Source: Sanguinoderma infundibulare
Taxonomy: Eukaryota > Basidiomycota > Agaricomycetes > Polyporales > Polyporaceae
Direction: 5' to 3'
Length of the DNA: 64,000 nt
Assembly: GCA_032821775.1 (NCBI GenBank)
Contig: JAVLRN010000003.1
Coordinates: 1,178,001-1,242,000, forward strand
Each line of letters starts with the position of its first letter. Positions within the stretch are counted from its first letter, which is position 1. Under the pieces are notes generated by a model. It was given only the letters and a program-made list of their open reading frames with translations, ran no database searches and had not been told where the DNA came from. Below are positions 21,867-33,383 of this stretch, in pieces. The translations under genes were made by a program, and so were the position numbers.

Positions 21867-24528
21867 ATGAGCACCACATCTTCACACTACGGCGCGGCTC
21901 CGGAGGACGCACGCCGCGTCCTCGAACAGATCGGGCAGCAATTTCGCTTGAGCAAGAATGATCTCATACGCATCACCGACCACTTCCTCAAGGACTTCGA
22001 GCTTGGATTGGGCGAATATAACCACCCGATGGCTATGATGTACGTCTTATTATACGTGCTCTATCATGCGCATGCTTACTTTCGTTCACAAGCCCAACAT
22101 TCGTGACCGGCGTGCCCGACGGGACAGAAACCGGGTGAGTACGATGATTGCCCTCTACGGAGCCCCATCCCCCTTGCGGACACGCTGGCACCCGCTATCT
22201 ACACTTCTACGGCGGCCTCTTGCTGTTTCTGTTCCCGCTGATTGGTGCGGTTCACCGTCCCCTTCGTATCTACTTCCCGTACAAGCGGGCTTCTTCGGTA
22301 CAGGACCGGTGACCACCCACTCGTTATGGGAACTCGATGCTCCATCACGCTTCGGGTCGAATTCTCAGCCCGAGATTACGCTCGTTCGGCGTAATTGTCC
22401 ATCGATAGGGCAACCTGGTGAGCGCTGTTCACCCGCTTGTCCGCATCGGGACCGCGAGAGCGTCTGGAAGCCGCGCTCGGAGCTGGAGAGGCTATACGCG
22501 TCCTGTTTACGCGCATGGTTCGTACTACATCCGTCGCGTTACTTGTCACAGGACCGCGATGTCTTCCTGTAATTCAGGTACCTTTGGCTGGGGTGTGCGG
22601 CGGCGACGTCATTGTGGCTGTATTGCTTTGCTTTATTTGTCAATCGCGTCGTGGCGTCGAGCATCAGTACTGACTGACACAATCACGCGTTTACAGTACT
22701 TTCCTCGCCCTCGATCTCGGAGGAACAAACCTGTGCGTTCAATAATCTTCCACTGGTGTCGAATATAGGGAGTAATGCTGCATAGGCGCGTTTGCGAGGT
22801 CGAGCTTCTCGGCAACAAGGAGTTCGTGTTGCGGCAACAGAAGTACAAAGTGTCCGAACAGCTGAAAACGGGCGAAGCCTCTGCCCTATTCGGTTCGTAC
22901 GGTACTTTCCAACGAATCTGTTAGACATCAGTTTCTCACTTTCAATTGGCAGATTATCTGGCAGATTCAGTCGATGCCTTCCTTACGGACTTCGCCTCCG
23001 CGGTGCCGTCGTCTCACAACGAGTCGGGCAATGCCTTCGGCTCTCCCTCGTTATCCGAGGAGCTTGCGGTTCCTCTCGGCCTGACATTCAGCTTCCCAGT
23101 CGAACAAACTGCCCTGAACCGAGGAAAGATTTTGACGTGGACAAAAGGCTTCTCGGCGAAGAACGCTATCGGTAACGACGTCGTCCAACTCCTCCAGGAC
23201 GCTTTCGACCGCAAACATCTGCACGTGAAGTGTGTCGCTCTAGTCAACGACGTGAGTCATTCTTGTCCACATTGAGGCATCGACTGACCCCCGTAGACCG
23301 TTGGAGCATTGCTCTCTCGCGCATATACTACCGGTGGTTGCGTTCTCGGTAAGTATCAGATGCGGTCAGTAACCCGACATCCCCTGATCCGATGTGTGTC
23401 TGTTATCCAGGCAGCATCTTTGGGACTGGCACCAACGGTGCCTACGTCGAGCGTGTAGAAAATATCAAGAAGCTTGACGATCCGGAAGCACGAAGGAATG
23501 GTGGCTACATGGTCGTCAACACTGAGTGGGGCGCATTTAACAACACCGTTAGTCCGAGCCACTTAGAACGTGACCTTCATGACTGAACTTAAGCTGCGTT
23601 TTGCACAGCGGTCGGTCCTCCCTACAACACCATACGACAACAAGCTCGACCGTCAGTCGATCAACCCCCGGCTGCAAGCTTTTGAGAAATTTATCTCTGG
23701 CATGTATCTTGGGGAGGTCACTCGCAATATCCTCCTCTCCCTTGTCGACGCTGCACCCAAAGCTCTTCTATTCAACGGCCGCTCAAGTGACGTCCTTAAC
23801 ACTCATTACGGCCTTGACACGGCTGTGATGTCCGAAATCGAGGAGGCATGGGAATCGGGACGCGTGCCGGTCGTGTCAATCAAAGACGCGGGGTCCGCGC
23901 AGAGCCAAGTTAACGGTCTGGGAAAGAAGAACACGACGGCGTCGGAGGTCCCTTCGAGGCAAGACGCTAGCTTCGTGGACTTGGATCTGCTGTCTGCAGA
24001 CGACCTTGCACGCCTCGAACGCATTCGCGGGGTCATCATCCAACGCCTGTCGTTCAGTCCCGATGACGTCTCGCTACGAGACGCTGCCATCGTTCGCTGG
24101 GCAGCATCGCTCGTCGCGAACCGCGCCGCGAAGCTCAGCGCGTGCGCCGTGGCGGCGGTCCTCGTACAGACGGGGCATGCGAAGCTCGGCGGCGGTTTCA
24201 CCACTGGCGAGGAGAAGATCGGTGTTGGGGTGGACGGCAGGTGAGGAGTCTCTCCGACGGCGACGGGTGAGAAAGACGGTGCTGAGAGACACGTCGATTT
24301 CAGTTTGATTCAGCATTACCCGAACTTCAACGCACGTCTGCGCGATTCACTGCGTGAGCTCATTGGCGAGGAGGTTGAGAAGAAGGTCGAGATTGGCCTC
24401 GCGAAGGATGGTAGCGGGGTCGGAGGTATGTCGCCGGATTTCGTGTCCTTATCCTCATGGACGTATCCTGACCAGACATGCCCGCAGCTGCGTTGTGCGC
24501 GCTTCAGGCGACGAAGCAAGGACACTAG
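21867..24528 (+). CDS. hexokinase/glucokinase
   Basis: Phosphorylates glucose with ATP at the first step of glycolysis. The spliced protein begins MSTTSSHYGAAPEDARRVLE. It shows the hexokinase signatures in order: IPTFVTGVPDGTETG, the phosphate-1 loop LALDLGGTNLRV, the sugar-binding LGLTFSFPVEQTALNRGKIL and WTKGF, VALVNDTVGALLSRAY with the catalytic Asp, GSIFGTGTNGAYVE, and MVVNTEWGAFNN. A long loop with DLLSADDLARLERIRGV follows. The C-terminal part holds LAKDGSGVGAALCALQATK. The intron separating exon 2 from the LDLGGTN exon is 562 nt, far longer than its neighbours. The family has hexokinase and glucokinase branches; I cannot decide from sequence alone, so no symbol is given. Confidence 0.95.
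22135..22696 (+). other. 562-nt intron in the hexokinase gene
   Basis: It starts GTGAGT after GGGACAGAAACCGG and ends TTTACAG before the exon encoding TFLALDLGGTN. Almost all other introns in the window are 50-70 nt. It contains no terminal repeats that I could see. Confidence 0.8.
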
Positions 24529-26134
24529 ACATGGAAGGCGGACGTAAGCAATTCCAATTTCCAAACGCATATGGGAGTGACGGGCTCCAGAAGACGCTGT
24601 ATTTCATGTGTATCCTAGCGATGTATCCTACTCGGATTTCCCTACTGATTCGGCCGCAACGCTCGGATCGTGTTCTTATAACAGTAATTATGCTGATACG
24701 TTTGTCCTCTTTGGCTGTACTAGGAACGAAACTGCGTATTAGATGTCGGATGTATCAATGAATATGGGCTGTGTTCTCCCGGATCTCTGCGCTCCGAGTC
24801 GGTCGCTGCCGTGCGCATCCCGCTCCCATTCATCTCGTTGGCATCACCGTTGATCACCCTGCCGCTCTCCGAGATCTGTTCTGATCAATGCATGTTTCGA
24901 CGGTGAATGTCATGCGTATCACAGTTGCCGGAGTGTCCCTGTGAGACTTTGCATCATGCTTGCTCCGCCTTGTGTCGCACAATCACCGTTGCCTCTCGTA
25001 CGACCAGCCATTCAGGGAAATTTCAGGGGTCTTGGCTCCCATCTCCTGTGTGCCACTTGCGTCACTCGCTCACGTCGAAGCAGCAGGGATGAAGCGGAAC
25101 ATCTTGTTCGCCGTTGTGGCAGGAGACTTCCGGATCCGCCTCAGAAGATTAGACTACAAACTGACTACAGATACAGTTTGAACAGTGGGATCCGCGGACC
25201 ATGGAAGTTTACCAGGTGCATTGATGAGCCTTGCAGAAAATCAGACGTGAATATGATGCCCAATGCACCCGCTCCCGGACTTGCCTGACAGGTCCGAGGA
25301 GCCTGCATAGTCATTCGTCAACTCTGCCACGCGTCCTGGTGCCACCGTGCAATCATTCATAATGCCAAAGGGAGGCTAGTCCTGAACCGTACTAGCACGC
25401 CAACAGAGGCTGAGCAGACCAGGGTATCGGCTGTCTGGGTAATCGGATAACGCGGCGTCGTTGTGGGCGCGGCTGGTGTTCTGCTCCAGCCGTGCTCCAG
25501 AGCTCCAGCCTTCGAGGGACCGAGGTTCATATGATACTTAGAGACCGCCGGCAACTTCTGCACGGTATCAGTGATCGCAGGGAGATCGGATCTATTTAAT
25601 GAACAACATATACGATCACAAACGGTGTCGGTGATCTGCCTTCCCCTGCGAACTCTGCTCCCGCTCGACCGCCCCCGCTCTCTGGCCTCTGGGACAGCAC
25701 GCGTGAGGGCCCGATCTAAACGCCGACGTCCGATATGGCCGACGAGAGGTTGCCCGATGTGAACAAGCCGTTTGGGTTGGCGAGCGTCCAAGAGAGGGTT
25801 GAATTGACGAGGGAGGGGGCCAATGGATGGCCACCGGCGGCGAACCGTGGGCGGGGCGAGGACGTGCCATGCGGTTAAATGACAGAGGCTTGCAAGGGCT
25901 TGGAAGAAGGAGAGGGATTACCGGAAGCAGACGAGGCGCCTGGTGTTAAGACGCTCCCATTAGGCTCGGCCTCCGTCGTGTGCTGTTGTTGCCCCCGACG
26001 TCGTCCTTGCGACTGCCCACTCCCGTTCGTCCCCCCACGAACCCCACTGTCGGCCACGGCGGTCTCCTACACTCATTAACCGCGAGCACCCACCCAACTG
26101 CGCCCGAGAACTTCGTTCTGGTTTGCATGTGAGA
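24529..26134. other. long intergenic region upstream of the Zn2Cys6 gene
   Basis: About 1.6 kb without a supported gene. It is likely to hold the 3' flank of the hexokinase gene and a long promoter and leader for the regulator. Small CTCCAG-rich repeats occur near 25480-25510. Confidence 0.4.
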
Positions 26135-29100
26135 ATGCCCGCAAACCAGCCTCCAAACTCAAACGGCCATCTGTCCGCGGTCGCAGCGTCCGGGCCTGCT
26201 TCTGGATCAGTACCGAGGACGAAGCAGGTGCGGGTCCGCTCCCCAGGCCCAGGCGTAAACGGCCAAAACGATGCGACGGATAACGCGGGGCTAGATGCAC
26301 GCCCGCCGCCAAAGCGGGCTCGCAAGGCAATCAACTGCGAGCCGTGCAGGAACAGCAAGCTCAAGTGCGACAGGTGCGTCCATCCTTGTTCTCCGGCATT
26401 CATCTCCTGCGCGCCCCAGCCACACTGGGCCCCGCCGCGCGCCCTCCTCGGCTTTCGGCTTGGCTGACGCACATCTCCTCGCTGTCCTCGGATATCTAGG
26501 AACCGCCCTTGTTCGTCCTGCGTGCTCAGAGGTACGTCCCCCCCGCCCCCTCCCGACGCCCGCGACGGTTTCTTCATCTGCATGTCCATAGGCACCACGT
26601 CCCTCTGCTATCAAGGCCAAGATTCGGATCCTTCGTTCCGTGCTCCCGTCGATCAACCACAGTATGTGTCTGTCTCGCCCCCTTCTCCATCATGCTTCTC
26701 CGAATCGCTCTCATCTCCGTCAACCTCGTCAACATCAGACGTCCCTTAGACACGGCTGTCGAGTTCGCTCGTATCCGACAGTCCCTTTCCCTCCTCGAAC
26801 AGCATGTCGCCACCACTCCAGGCCGCGGCCCTTCCAATGCATATGTCTCGGAACCCATCCGTCGTTCCTCCCTCCCTCCTCACCAACAGTCTTCCTACGA
26901 TGCCAATGTTGTCTCAAAGCTCAGCCCTGAGCCCGAGGGGCTTTCGCACGATAAGGAGAAGTCCGAAGACGTGGACATGGCAAGCGCACCCGGCATGCTT
27001 GGCCAACAAGCCTCCGGCGGCCTCTATGCGGGCCCGACTAGCGCTGTATCTCATCTCATTAATGTAAGCTTTACTGCCGCATCAGTTTCTCTCGTACTCC
27101 TCTGAGCTTGACGCACTGTGATTTCGGCAGTCATCCTGCGGTGACGACGTCGATCACCACAATGAGCGTCCCTCGTCCCCTCCTTCACCCTCGCCTCACT
27201 CCCGCGCAATCTCCGACAGCATAGAGCATAACGGGTCTGGCGACTGGGACCAGGATCTGACGGCGCAGCTGCCTGACATCCACATGATAGACGGCCTGAT
27301 TGGGTACTATTTCGAGTACTGCAATTGGGTCTACCGCCATGTCAACGAGCCCGCGCTGCTCGCTGGCTGGGACCGGTACAAGACGGGGAAGCATGGCGAC
27401 CGCCTCGTCCTCGCGACGGTCTGCATCCTCATTGCACTGGCCGCTCGATACCTGCCTCCAAGGCACGCGCTCCTTCAAGGCATGTCCGAAACCTGCGAGG
27501 AGCTTGGGCAAAAATGCTACAACATCATGCGCCTGGCACTAGAACGCTATCGCAAAAGTTCCTCCAGTCCAGGCCGGTCGTACTCGCTCGATCTCGTTGA
27601 GCTCCTCCTTGTACGCAGCCATTACCTGACCTTCGCGAAAGAAGACCCAGAGGAGACCTGGAGTGTGCGCGGGGAGCTTGTCGCTATCGGCACTGCTATG
27701 GGTCTTCACCGGGATCCGGGCTCGACCAGATTTGAGAGGAGTGTTGCCGAGCGAAGACGTTGGGCATGGTGGCACATCATCCTTCTCGAGCGATGGCAAG
27801 CGTTCATGTTCGGACGCCCGCTCTCCATCGCTTCGCACCACTTCAATACCCAATTGCCGACGTACTGCGACCCATCCCTTGACAAGTCACAGCGCTTGTA
27901 CCTTCCCAACATCGCTTTGTTTAAGCTCGCGTTCGTGCTTGGAGATATCATGGATGACGCGGTGTCGTTCCGTGCTGTGCCTTACTCCTCAGTCCAGGAG
28001 AAGGACAGGAACCTGACGGAATGGTATGACGCGCTTCCTCCCGAACTTGATCTGGACGAATTTCGCATTGCACGCTCCCTCGCTAGCCCCATCACGTCTG
28101 TACGCCGGCTCGGTGTGCAGAGCGTCATCATCCGCACCGCGTACCATCATATTCGGTTCACCCTCCACCGTCCGTATGCGAAGGTGCCTGAGAGCCTCGA
28201 GATTGCCGTCGGTGCGGCATCTCAGCTCATTACCCTCGTGGGGCAGACACGCCCCGATTTCCTCTCCAACACTGCGCTCGCGGTCCCTGGACACATGAAC
28301 TGGGGCCCCTTCCACGTCTTCTCAGCGGCAATGTTTTTCTCCTTCCAGCTCATCACGAAGCCGGATCAACCCGCGGCCAGCCTCTTCCGCGAGAACATCC
28401 GAAAGTCCATCGCGTCGCTGGAGCAGAGCCGTTGGATGCCTGTCGCGGACAAGGCGCTGACGATTCTCCAGGCCCTCGCCCCGCTGTATTCGGACGAACT
28501 TCTAGAGGTACCGAGAGATGAGCGCGAACGGAAGAAAGCGCAGGTGCTGAGCCTGGTCCGAACACTGGCATTCCCGTATCAAGATGCGCCATATTCTCGC
28601 TCCGCGGACTCGCCCGGATACAATCGGTACGATGCGGCGACATTCCAGGCGAGCGCGCAACCAACGCACGGTGCATTCGCTGGTCACCGAGAGGTCTCGC
28701 AGCGTCCCTCTCCGGTGCCTCCCCCACAATCTCATGCGCCGACCCAACCTCTGCCGACCCAACCGCCTGTGTCCGCGACGCGGTGGACATCACAGTCCCA
28801 GCCGGAGCTTAGCGGTGTGCAGTACGCACAGCATCCCCAGCAGACTATACCACAATACCCGGCGCACCGCGCCTCCATCTCCACCTCCCAGTCGCACGGA
28901 CACCTACAGCAGCACCAGTCGCAGCCGCAGTACTCACCCACGATCCCAACGAGCAGTCAGTCGTTCCCGATGGTGCGCTATGCGACGCAACAGGCGGAGC
29001 AGATGCAGCAGCCACTGCCGCACCACCAACACGTCTTCCGCGACAATGGGGTGGGGCAGGAGGTCCCGTACGTGCACCCGGCGGACGAGAGCGCGATGTG

Positions 29101-29206
29101 GGGAGCGTCGATCGGGTTCGGGCTGTCGGAGTGGAATCAGTTCGTGGACGTGATGCAGCGGCCGGACAGCTTCGCGAGCATGGTTCAGGGCGGACCGGCG
29201 CGCTAG
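26135..29206 (+). CDS. Zn2Cys6 transcription factor with fungal-specific regulatory domain
   Basis: A nuclear DNA-binding regulator. The start at 26135 gives MPANQPPNSNGHLSAVAASG. The binuclear zinc cluster is assembled over three exons: KRARKAINCEPCRNSKLKCD, then NRPCSSCVLR, then GTTSLC, which gives the six cysteines in C-x2-C-x6-C-x5-C-x2-C-x8-C spacing. A basic RARK segment precedes it. A coiled-coil-like linker follows (FARIRQSLSLLEQHVATT). The large domain from about 27284 (GLIGYYFEYCNWVYRHVNEP) with WSVRGELVAIGTAMGLHRDP and RRRWAWWHIILLERWQAFMF is the fungal transcription factor middle homology region. The C-terminal 200 residues are rich in Gln, Pro and Ser, as in activation domains. 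The target genes are unknown. Confidence 0.92.
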
Positions 29207-29678
29207 GCACTGCCCGCTGTTCAGGCTGAGTGAAGTTGCCGAGACGGCTATGGGGAAGGTGAGAGGTCTGTGCCCGTTTCGATGGGGGAATTTCTTGTTG
29301 TACATACGGCATATGTTACGATATGCAACGTCCTGTATCTAAATCCTGTCTTGGCTCTTGTTCACTTGCTCGCAATCTCGCTCCTCGCATTGTTTTTGGC
29401 TGCTGTGCTCCTCACTCGCTCACGTCTATTACTTACTGTGTATCCATCATTTCATCCATGGGTGTCGGTCACTTGGCTGTGTACATACTGCGCATATATC
29501 CCTATCTCTTTGCAGTTTCTCCTCTTTCACGTCGAGGTTATTACAGATGCAATGACAATGCATTCTATGATCCTTTGGATGCGGTGTACGCGAGTGGGGG
29601 ATCTTCCTAATTTCGAGCGATAAGCCCGAATTTGGACGGATAATGCGGTCTCATAACCGAAAGAGGATGGACGAGGAA
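29207..29678. other. 3' flank of the regulator and upstream region of STI1
   Basis: No gene seen. The left part is T-rich and suits a 3' untranslated region. Confidence 0.4.
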
Positions 29679-29696
29679 GAAACTTCTGGAAACTTC
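29679..29696 (+). promoter_or_regulatory. heat shock element, four perfect alternating units
   Basis: The sequence reads GAA-nn-TTC-nn-GAA-nn-TTC with no mismatch, 117 nt upstream of the STI1 start codon. This is the canonical Hsf1 site, and STI1 is a classical Hsf1 target in yeast. Confidence 0.9.
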
Positions 29697-29813
29697 GTGG
29701 TTGTGTCTGGGCTGGACGGTGCTGAACGCCAGAGGATGATAAAAGTCCGTCGACGACACCGCCTTGGGTCCATCACCCTGCACCAGTAATCCATCTCGTT
29801 TGCTTCCACGGAC

Positions 29814-31802
29814 ATGGCCGACGCGCTGAAGGACCAGGGAAACAAGGCTTTCCAGGCCAAGGACTACGACAGGGCCATCGACCTCTTCTCCCAAGCTCTC
29901 GAGCTCGACCCAAGCAACTTCGTGCTCTGGTCCAACCGGAGCGCCGCGAAGGCAGGGAAGAGGCAATGGACGGGTGCGCTCGAGGACGCGGAGCAGGTAC
30001 GTCCTTCGGTCTCGTTCTCGAAAGGCTGGGCCTAATGTGCGGAACGCATGTAGTGCATAAAAGTGAACCCCGCCTGGTCGAAGGGGTACGCGCGCAAGGG
30101 TGCTGCGCTCCATGGCCAGAGAAGATACCCCGAAGCGATTGAGTCGTACGAGACCGGTCTCAAGATTGAGGACAGCCCCGTCCTCCGGAAAGGTCTGAAG
30201 GAGGTTATCGAGGCGAAGGGTAAGCACGCACCCCCGCGTCACCTCTGCATTGCGCGTTCTGACGCGTTCTTGACGTGAAGAGGCAGACGAGCGCGGCGAT
30301 GGCGCAGACGCGTTCGGCCTTGGCAAAATGTTCAGCAACCCACAGCTGTTTGACAAGCTCGCCGCGAACCCCCGCACCGCGAAGCACCTCGCGGACCCCG
30401 CGTTCGCCCAGATGCTGCGTCTCTTCCAGCAGAACCCCAAGCTCGCGGAGAACGCGCTTCAGTCTGACCCGCGCATGATTGACGTCCTCGGCGCGCTCAT
30501 GGGCATCGACATGCAGGGCTTCTCGCGCGAGGAGGGTTCGGACGACCTTCCGCCTGGCGTTTCGCGCCCCGACGCCAAGAGCCCGAGCCCGCCGTTCACC
30601 ACCACCTCACCCCCGCCGCAGCCTTCCGCATCGTCGTCCAAGTCCCCAGAACCTGCGAAGGAGGAGGACGTCGAGATGCTCGACGCGGAGGAGGCCGCCG
30701 CGAAGAAGCAAGCGGAGGACGAAAAGAAGCGCGGTGGAGAGGCGTACAAGGCGCGCGATTTCGAAACTGCTGTCACGCACTTCCAGAAGGCCTGGGACGT
30801 ATACCCCAAGGACATCACGTTCCTCACCAACCTCGCCGCGGCGTACTTCGAGAAGGGCGACTTCGACGAGACCATCAAGACGTGCGAGAAGGCCATCGAC
30901 GAGGGTCGCGAGGTAAGTTCCCCAGTTCAAGTTACTGTCGAGCAAGGTCTAATGCAATGTCGTGCAGCTACGGGCCGACTTCAAGCTCGTCGCCAAAGCG
31001 TACGGTCGTATTGGTACCGCGTACCAGCGCAAGGGCGACCTCCCGACGGCCATCAAGTTCTTCAACAAGTCGCTCACGGAGCACCGTACTCCCGACATCC
31101 TCAACAAGCTCCGCCAGGCTGAGCGCGACCAGGCCGACAAGGCCCGCGTGGACTACATCGACCCCGAGAAGGCGGCCACCGCCCGCGAGGAGGGCAATGC
31201 CCTCTTCAAAGCCGGCGACTTCGCTGGCGCCGTGAAGGCGTACACAGAATCGATCAAGCGCGACCCCAGCGACCCGCGCGGGTACAACAACCGCGCGAAC
31301 GCGTACACGAAGCTCGCCGCGCTCCCGGAGGCGCTGAAGGACGCGGAGGAGGCGATCAAGGTCGATCCGAAGTTCGTCAAGGCGTACATCCGCAAGAGCC
31401 ACGTGCTGTTCACGATGCGCGACTACACGAAAGCGATCGAGGCGGTGCAGCAGGCGTCGGACGTGGACGAGGAGAAGAAGCACGGGAAGGAGATCCAGGA
31501 GCAGGTCGTCAAGTGTCAGCAGGCCATGTTCTCGCAACGCGAGGGCGAGTCGGAGGAGGAGACGCTGGAGCGCGCGATGCGCGATCCTGAGGTCGCTGTA
31601 AGTGCTACTTTGTCGGTCGCTTTGTCAGCCCTTGTGCTTACTGCCATTCGTCGTTCAGAGGATCATGGGCGACCCGATCATGCAGTCCATCCTGCAGCAG
31701 GCACAGTCGAACCCGGCTGCGCTGCAGGACCACATGAAGAACCCGACTGTCCGCCAGAACATCATGAAGCTCATCAACGCGGGCATCATCAAGACCCGGT
31801 AG
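29814..31802 (+). CDS. STI1: Hsp70/Hsp90 co-chaperone Sti1/Hop
   Basis: A cytosolic adaptor that links Hsp70 to Hsp90 and passes client proteins. The N-terminal TPR1 starts MADALKDQGNKAFQAKDYDR, with NPAWSKGYARKGAAL. The first DP domain follows (LGKMFSNPQLFDKLAANPRT, through MGIDMQGF). A Pro/Ser linker and an acidic stretch (KEEDVEMLDAEEAAAKK) precede TPR2A (KKRGGEAYKARDFETAVTHF) and TPR2B (AREEGNALFKAGDFAGAVKA, NNRANAYTKLAALPEALKDA). The C-terminal DP2 has IMGDPIMQSILQQAQSNPAA and ends INAGIIKTR. All expected domains are present and unbroken. A perfect heat shock element lies upstream. Confidence 0.97.
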
Positions 31803-32154
31803 TGCCTCTGGTACGATAGGGATGCTCGCCAGCTGAATAGCGCTGTTGCGCTCTGGGCTTGCAATGTGTGTGGAAGTCACAATTCACCGATGTATCTATA
31901 CTTTGCTTTGCGGCATACATGTAATACAGGTTTACTTGCGATCTTTACACAGCTCTCGCCGTCGCCTGTATCCTGTGCTCTGACGTGCGCATATATCAGG
32001 TTCGCCGCTGTTGCCTGAAGAGCCCGGTGTTCGTGAGTCCCCTTGAATGCCCCCATGCACATTGGTTTTTAAAATGGCAACCACCAGTCAGTAACGTACG
32101 ACGGGCCCAATCGCACTTGATGCTATTCTTGCCAACCACTCCAGATAACGTCTG
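31803..32154. other. convergent 3' flanks
   Basis: Between STI1 and the deaminase-like gene. No gene seen. Confidence 0.4.
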
Positions 32155-33013
32155 CTAATTCGAAGGTTTGCAAGTGCCACCGACTCTTGCGCACCCCTGT
32201 GGGCACGGAAAGTCCGGATTGAACTGCCAAAAGAACAAGGGGTCCGTCTCGTTCGTCAGCACCCCGCCAATCAACCTCGCCGAGGTCGGGAGGTCGAAGG
32301 ACCGTTCGAAGACCGAGATGGACGGGATGCGGATTTGGCCCCAGCCTTGCTCGATGAGCGAACCGATGCTCGTGCCGTAGATGTACTCGCGGAAGCCTGA
32401 CCAACGAATCGCAGAAGCGCACTGGCCGGGGAGGAGGGGTTGAAGATATGTAAGCGTGGCCATGGAGGATTCAAAGCACGTCTCACCATCGGACAGCTCT
32501 CCGCGTTGGTGTAGAGGCTGAGAGCCTTGAACGCAGCCTGCGCCGAACTCGGAGTGAACTTGAACAGCCCGTCGGGGTCGGTCATCACGGCGGTGCAGTT
32601 CGTGATGGCCGCGATTTCGCCTGCACAGTGAGGCGGCGTTCCGTCCGGTCAAGGGGTCAACACACAAGCTCGTACTGAGGAGGGCTCGGAGACGGTTTAC
32701 CGTGCAACGTGGGATTGCCGGTCTTCGCTCCGGAGTTGACTCCGATGCAGACGAGCTCGCCCAAGCCGGGAACGGTGTGGTTGACTATGGCGGTGGCGAA
32801 CGCGGAGAAGGGACATGGGGATTCGAGTTGCGCCAGGGCGGCGCTTGCGACTCGCATCCAGTGTGCCCTCGTGCTGAAAGGGATGTTGTTGATTGATAAT
32901 GTCGGGTTGGCAATGACGGGGGCATGCCAGTGGACCGGATGCTGGTGCCCAAAGACGAGGGGGATGGCTAGGGGCAAGATCGCACATGCCAGGATGGCGA
33001 GGGTATGGAACAT
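32155..33013 (-). CDS. secreted or luminal cytidine/guanine deaminase-like protein
   Basis: The protein begins MFHTLAILACAILPLAIPLV, a clear signal peptide, followed by a His-rich HQHPVHWH. The cytidine deaminase-like core has CPFSAFATAIVNHTVPGLGE, then GNPTLHGEIAAITNC, then TNAESCPMCASAIRWSGF and IYGTSIGSLIEQGWGQI. The HGE and CPMC motifs supply the zinc ligands (His, two Cys) and the proton-shuttling Glu of this superfamily; the usual residue between His and Glu is Ala, here Gly. The C-terminal tail is Cys-rich (DFPCPQGCARVGGTC), consistent with disulfides outside the cytosol. Several short introns interrupt the gene. The substrate is unknown: guanine, cytosine or a nucleoside are possible. 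Start 33013 was preferred to an ATG upstream because it puts the hydrophobic segment at the N-terminus. Confidence 0.82.
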
Positions 33014-33383
33014 TATGGTCGAACACAACCTCAATGGGTGCTGACAGGGTGCCGACGATAGCGAGTACGGTTTGTTGAATGTGTGTGGGTAAGAAACGTC
33101 TGCACCATGTTTATACACGGCGAAAAAGGAGGGCCTGTTCCCAACCCGTCGGCGTGCCCCCTTGATATGTTATTTTGTATCTTCGTGCCGAATGAAGCGC
33201 TCCAGTCGGCATTAGAGCGTTTCCAACAGTTTTCAACACATGCTGGAGAAGTGTTCAGCGCCGTTCATCTCCAGGAGGGATCCAGCAGGCATGTCATACC
33301 GTGAAAAGCGGATTTCATTCCATACCGTACAGCGTTTACACCAGCGACCCTTGTTGCGACATGCCTAAATCTTGTCTAAACCT
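33014..33383. other. intergenic region
   Basis: The promoter of the deaminase-like gene and the 3' flank of the aldo-keto reductase gene. No gene seen. Confidence 0.4.
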
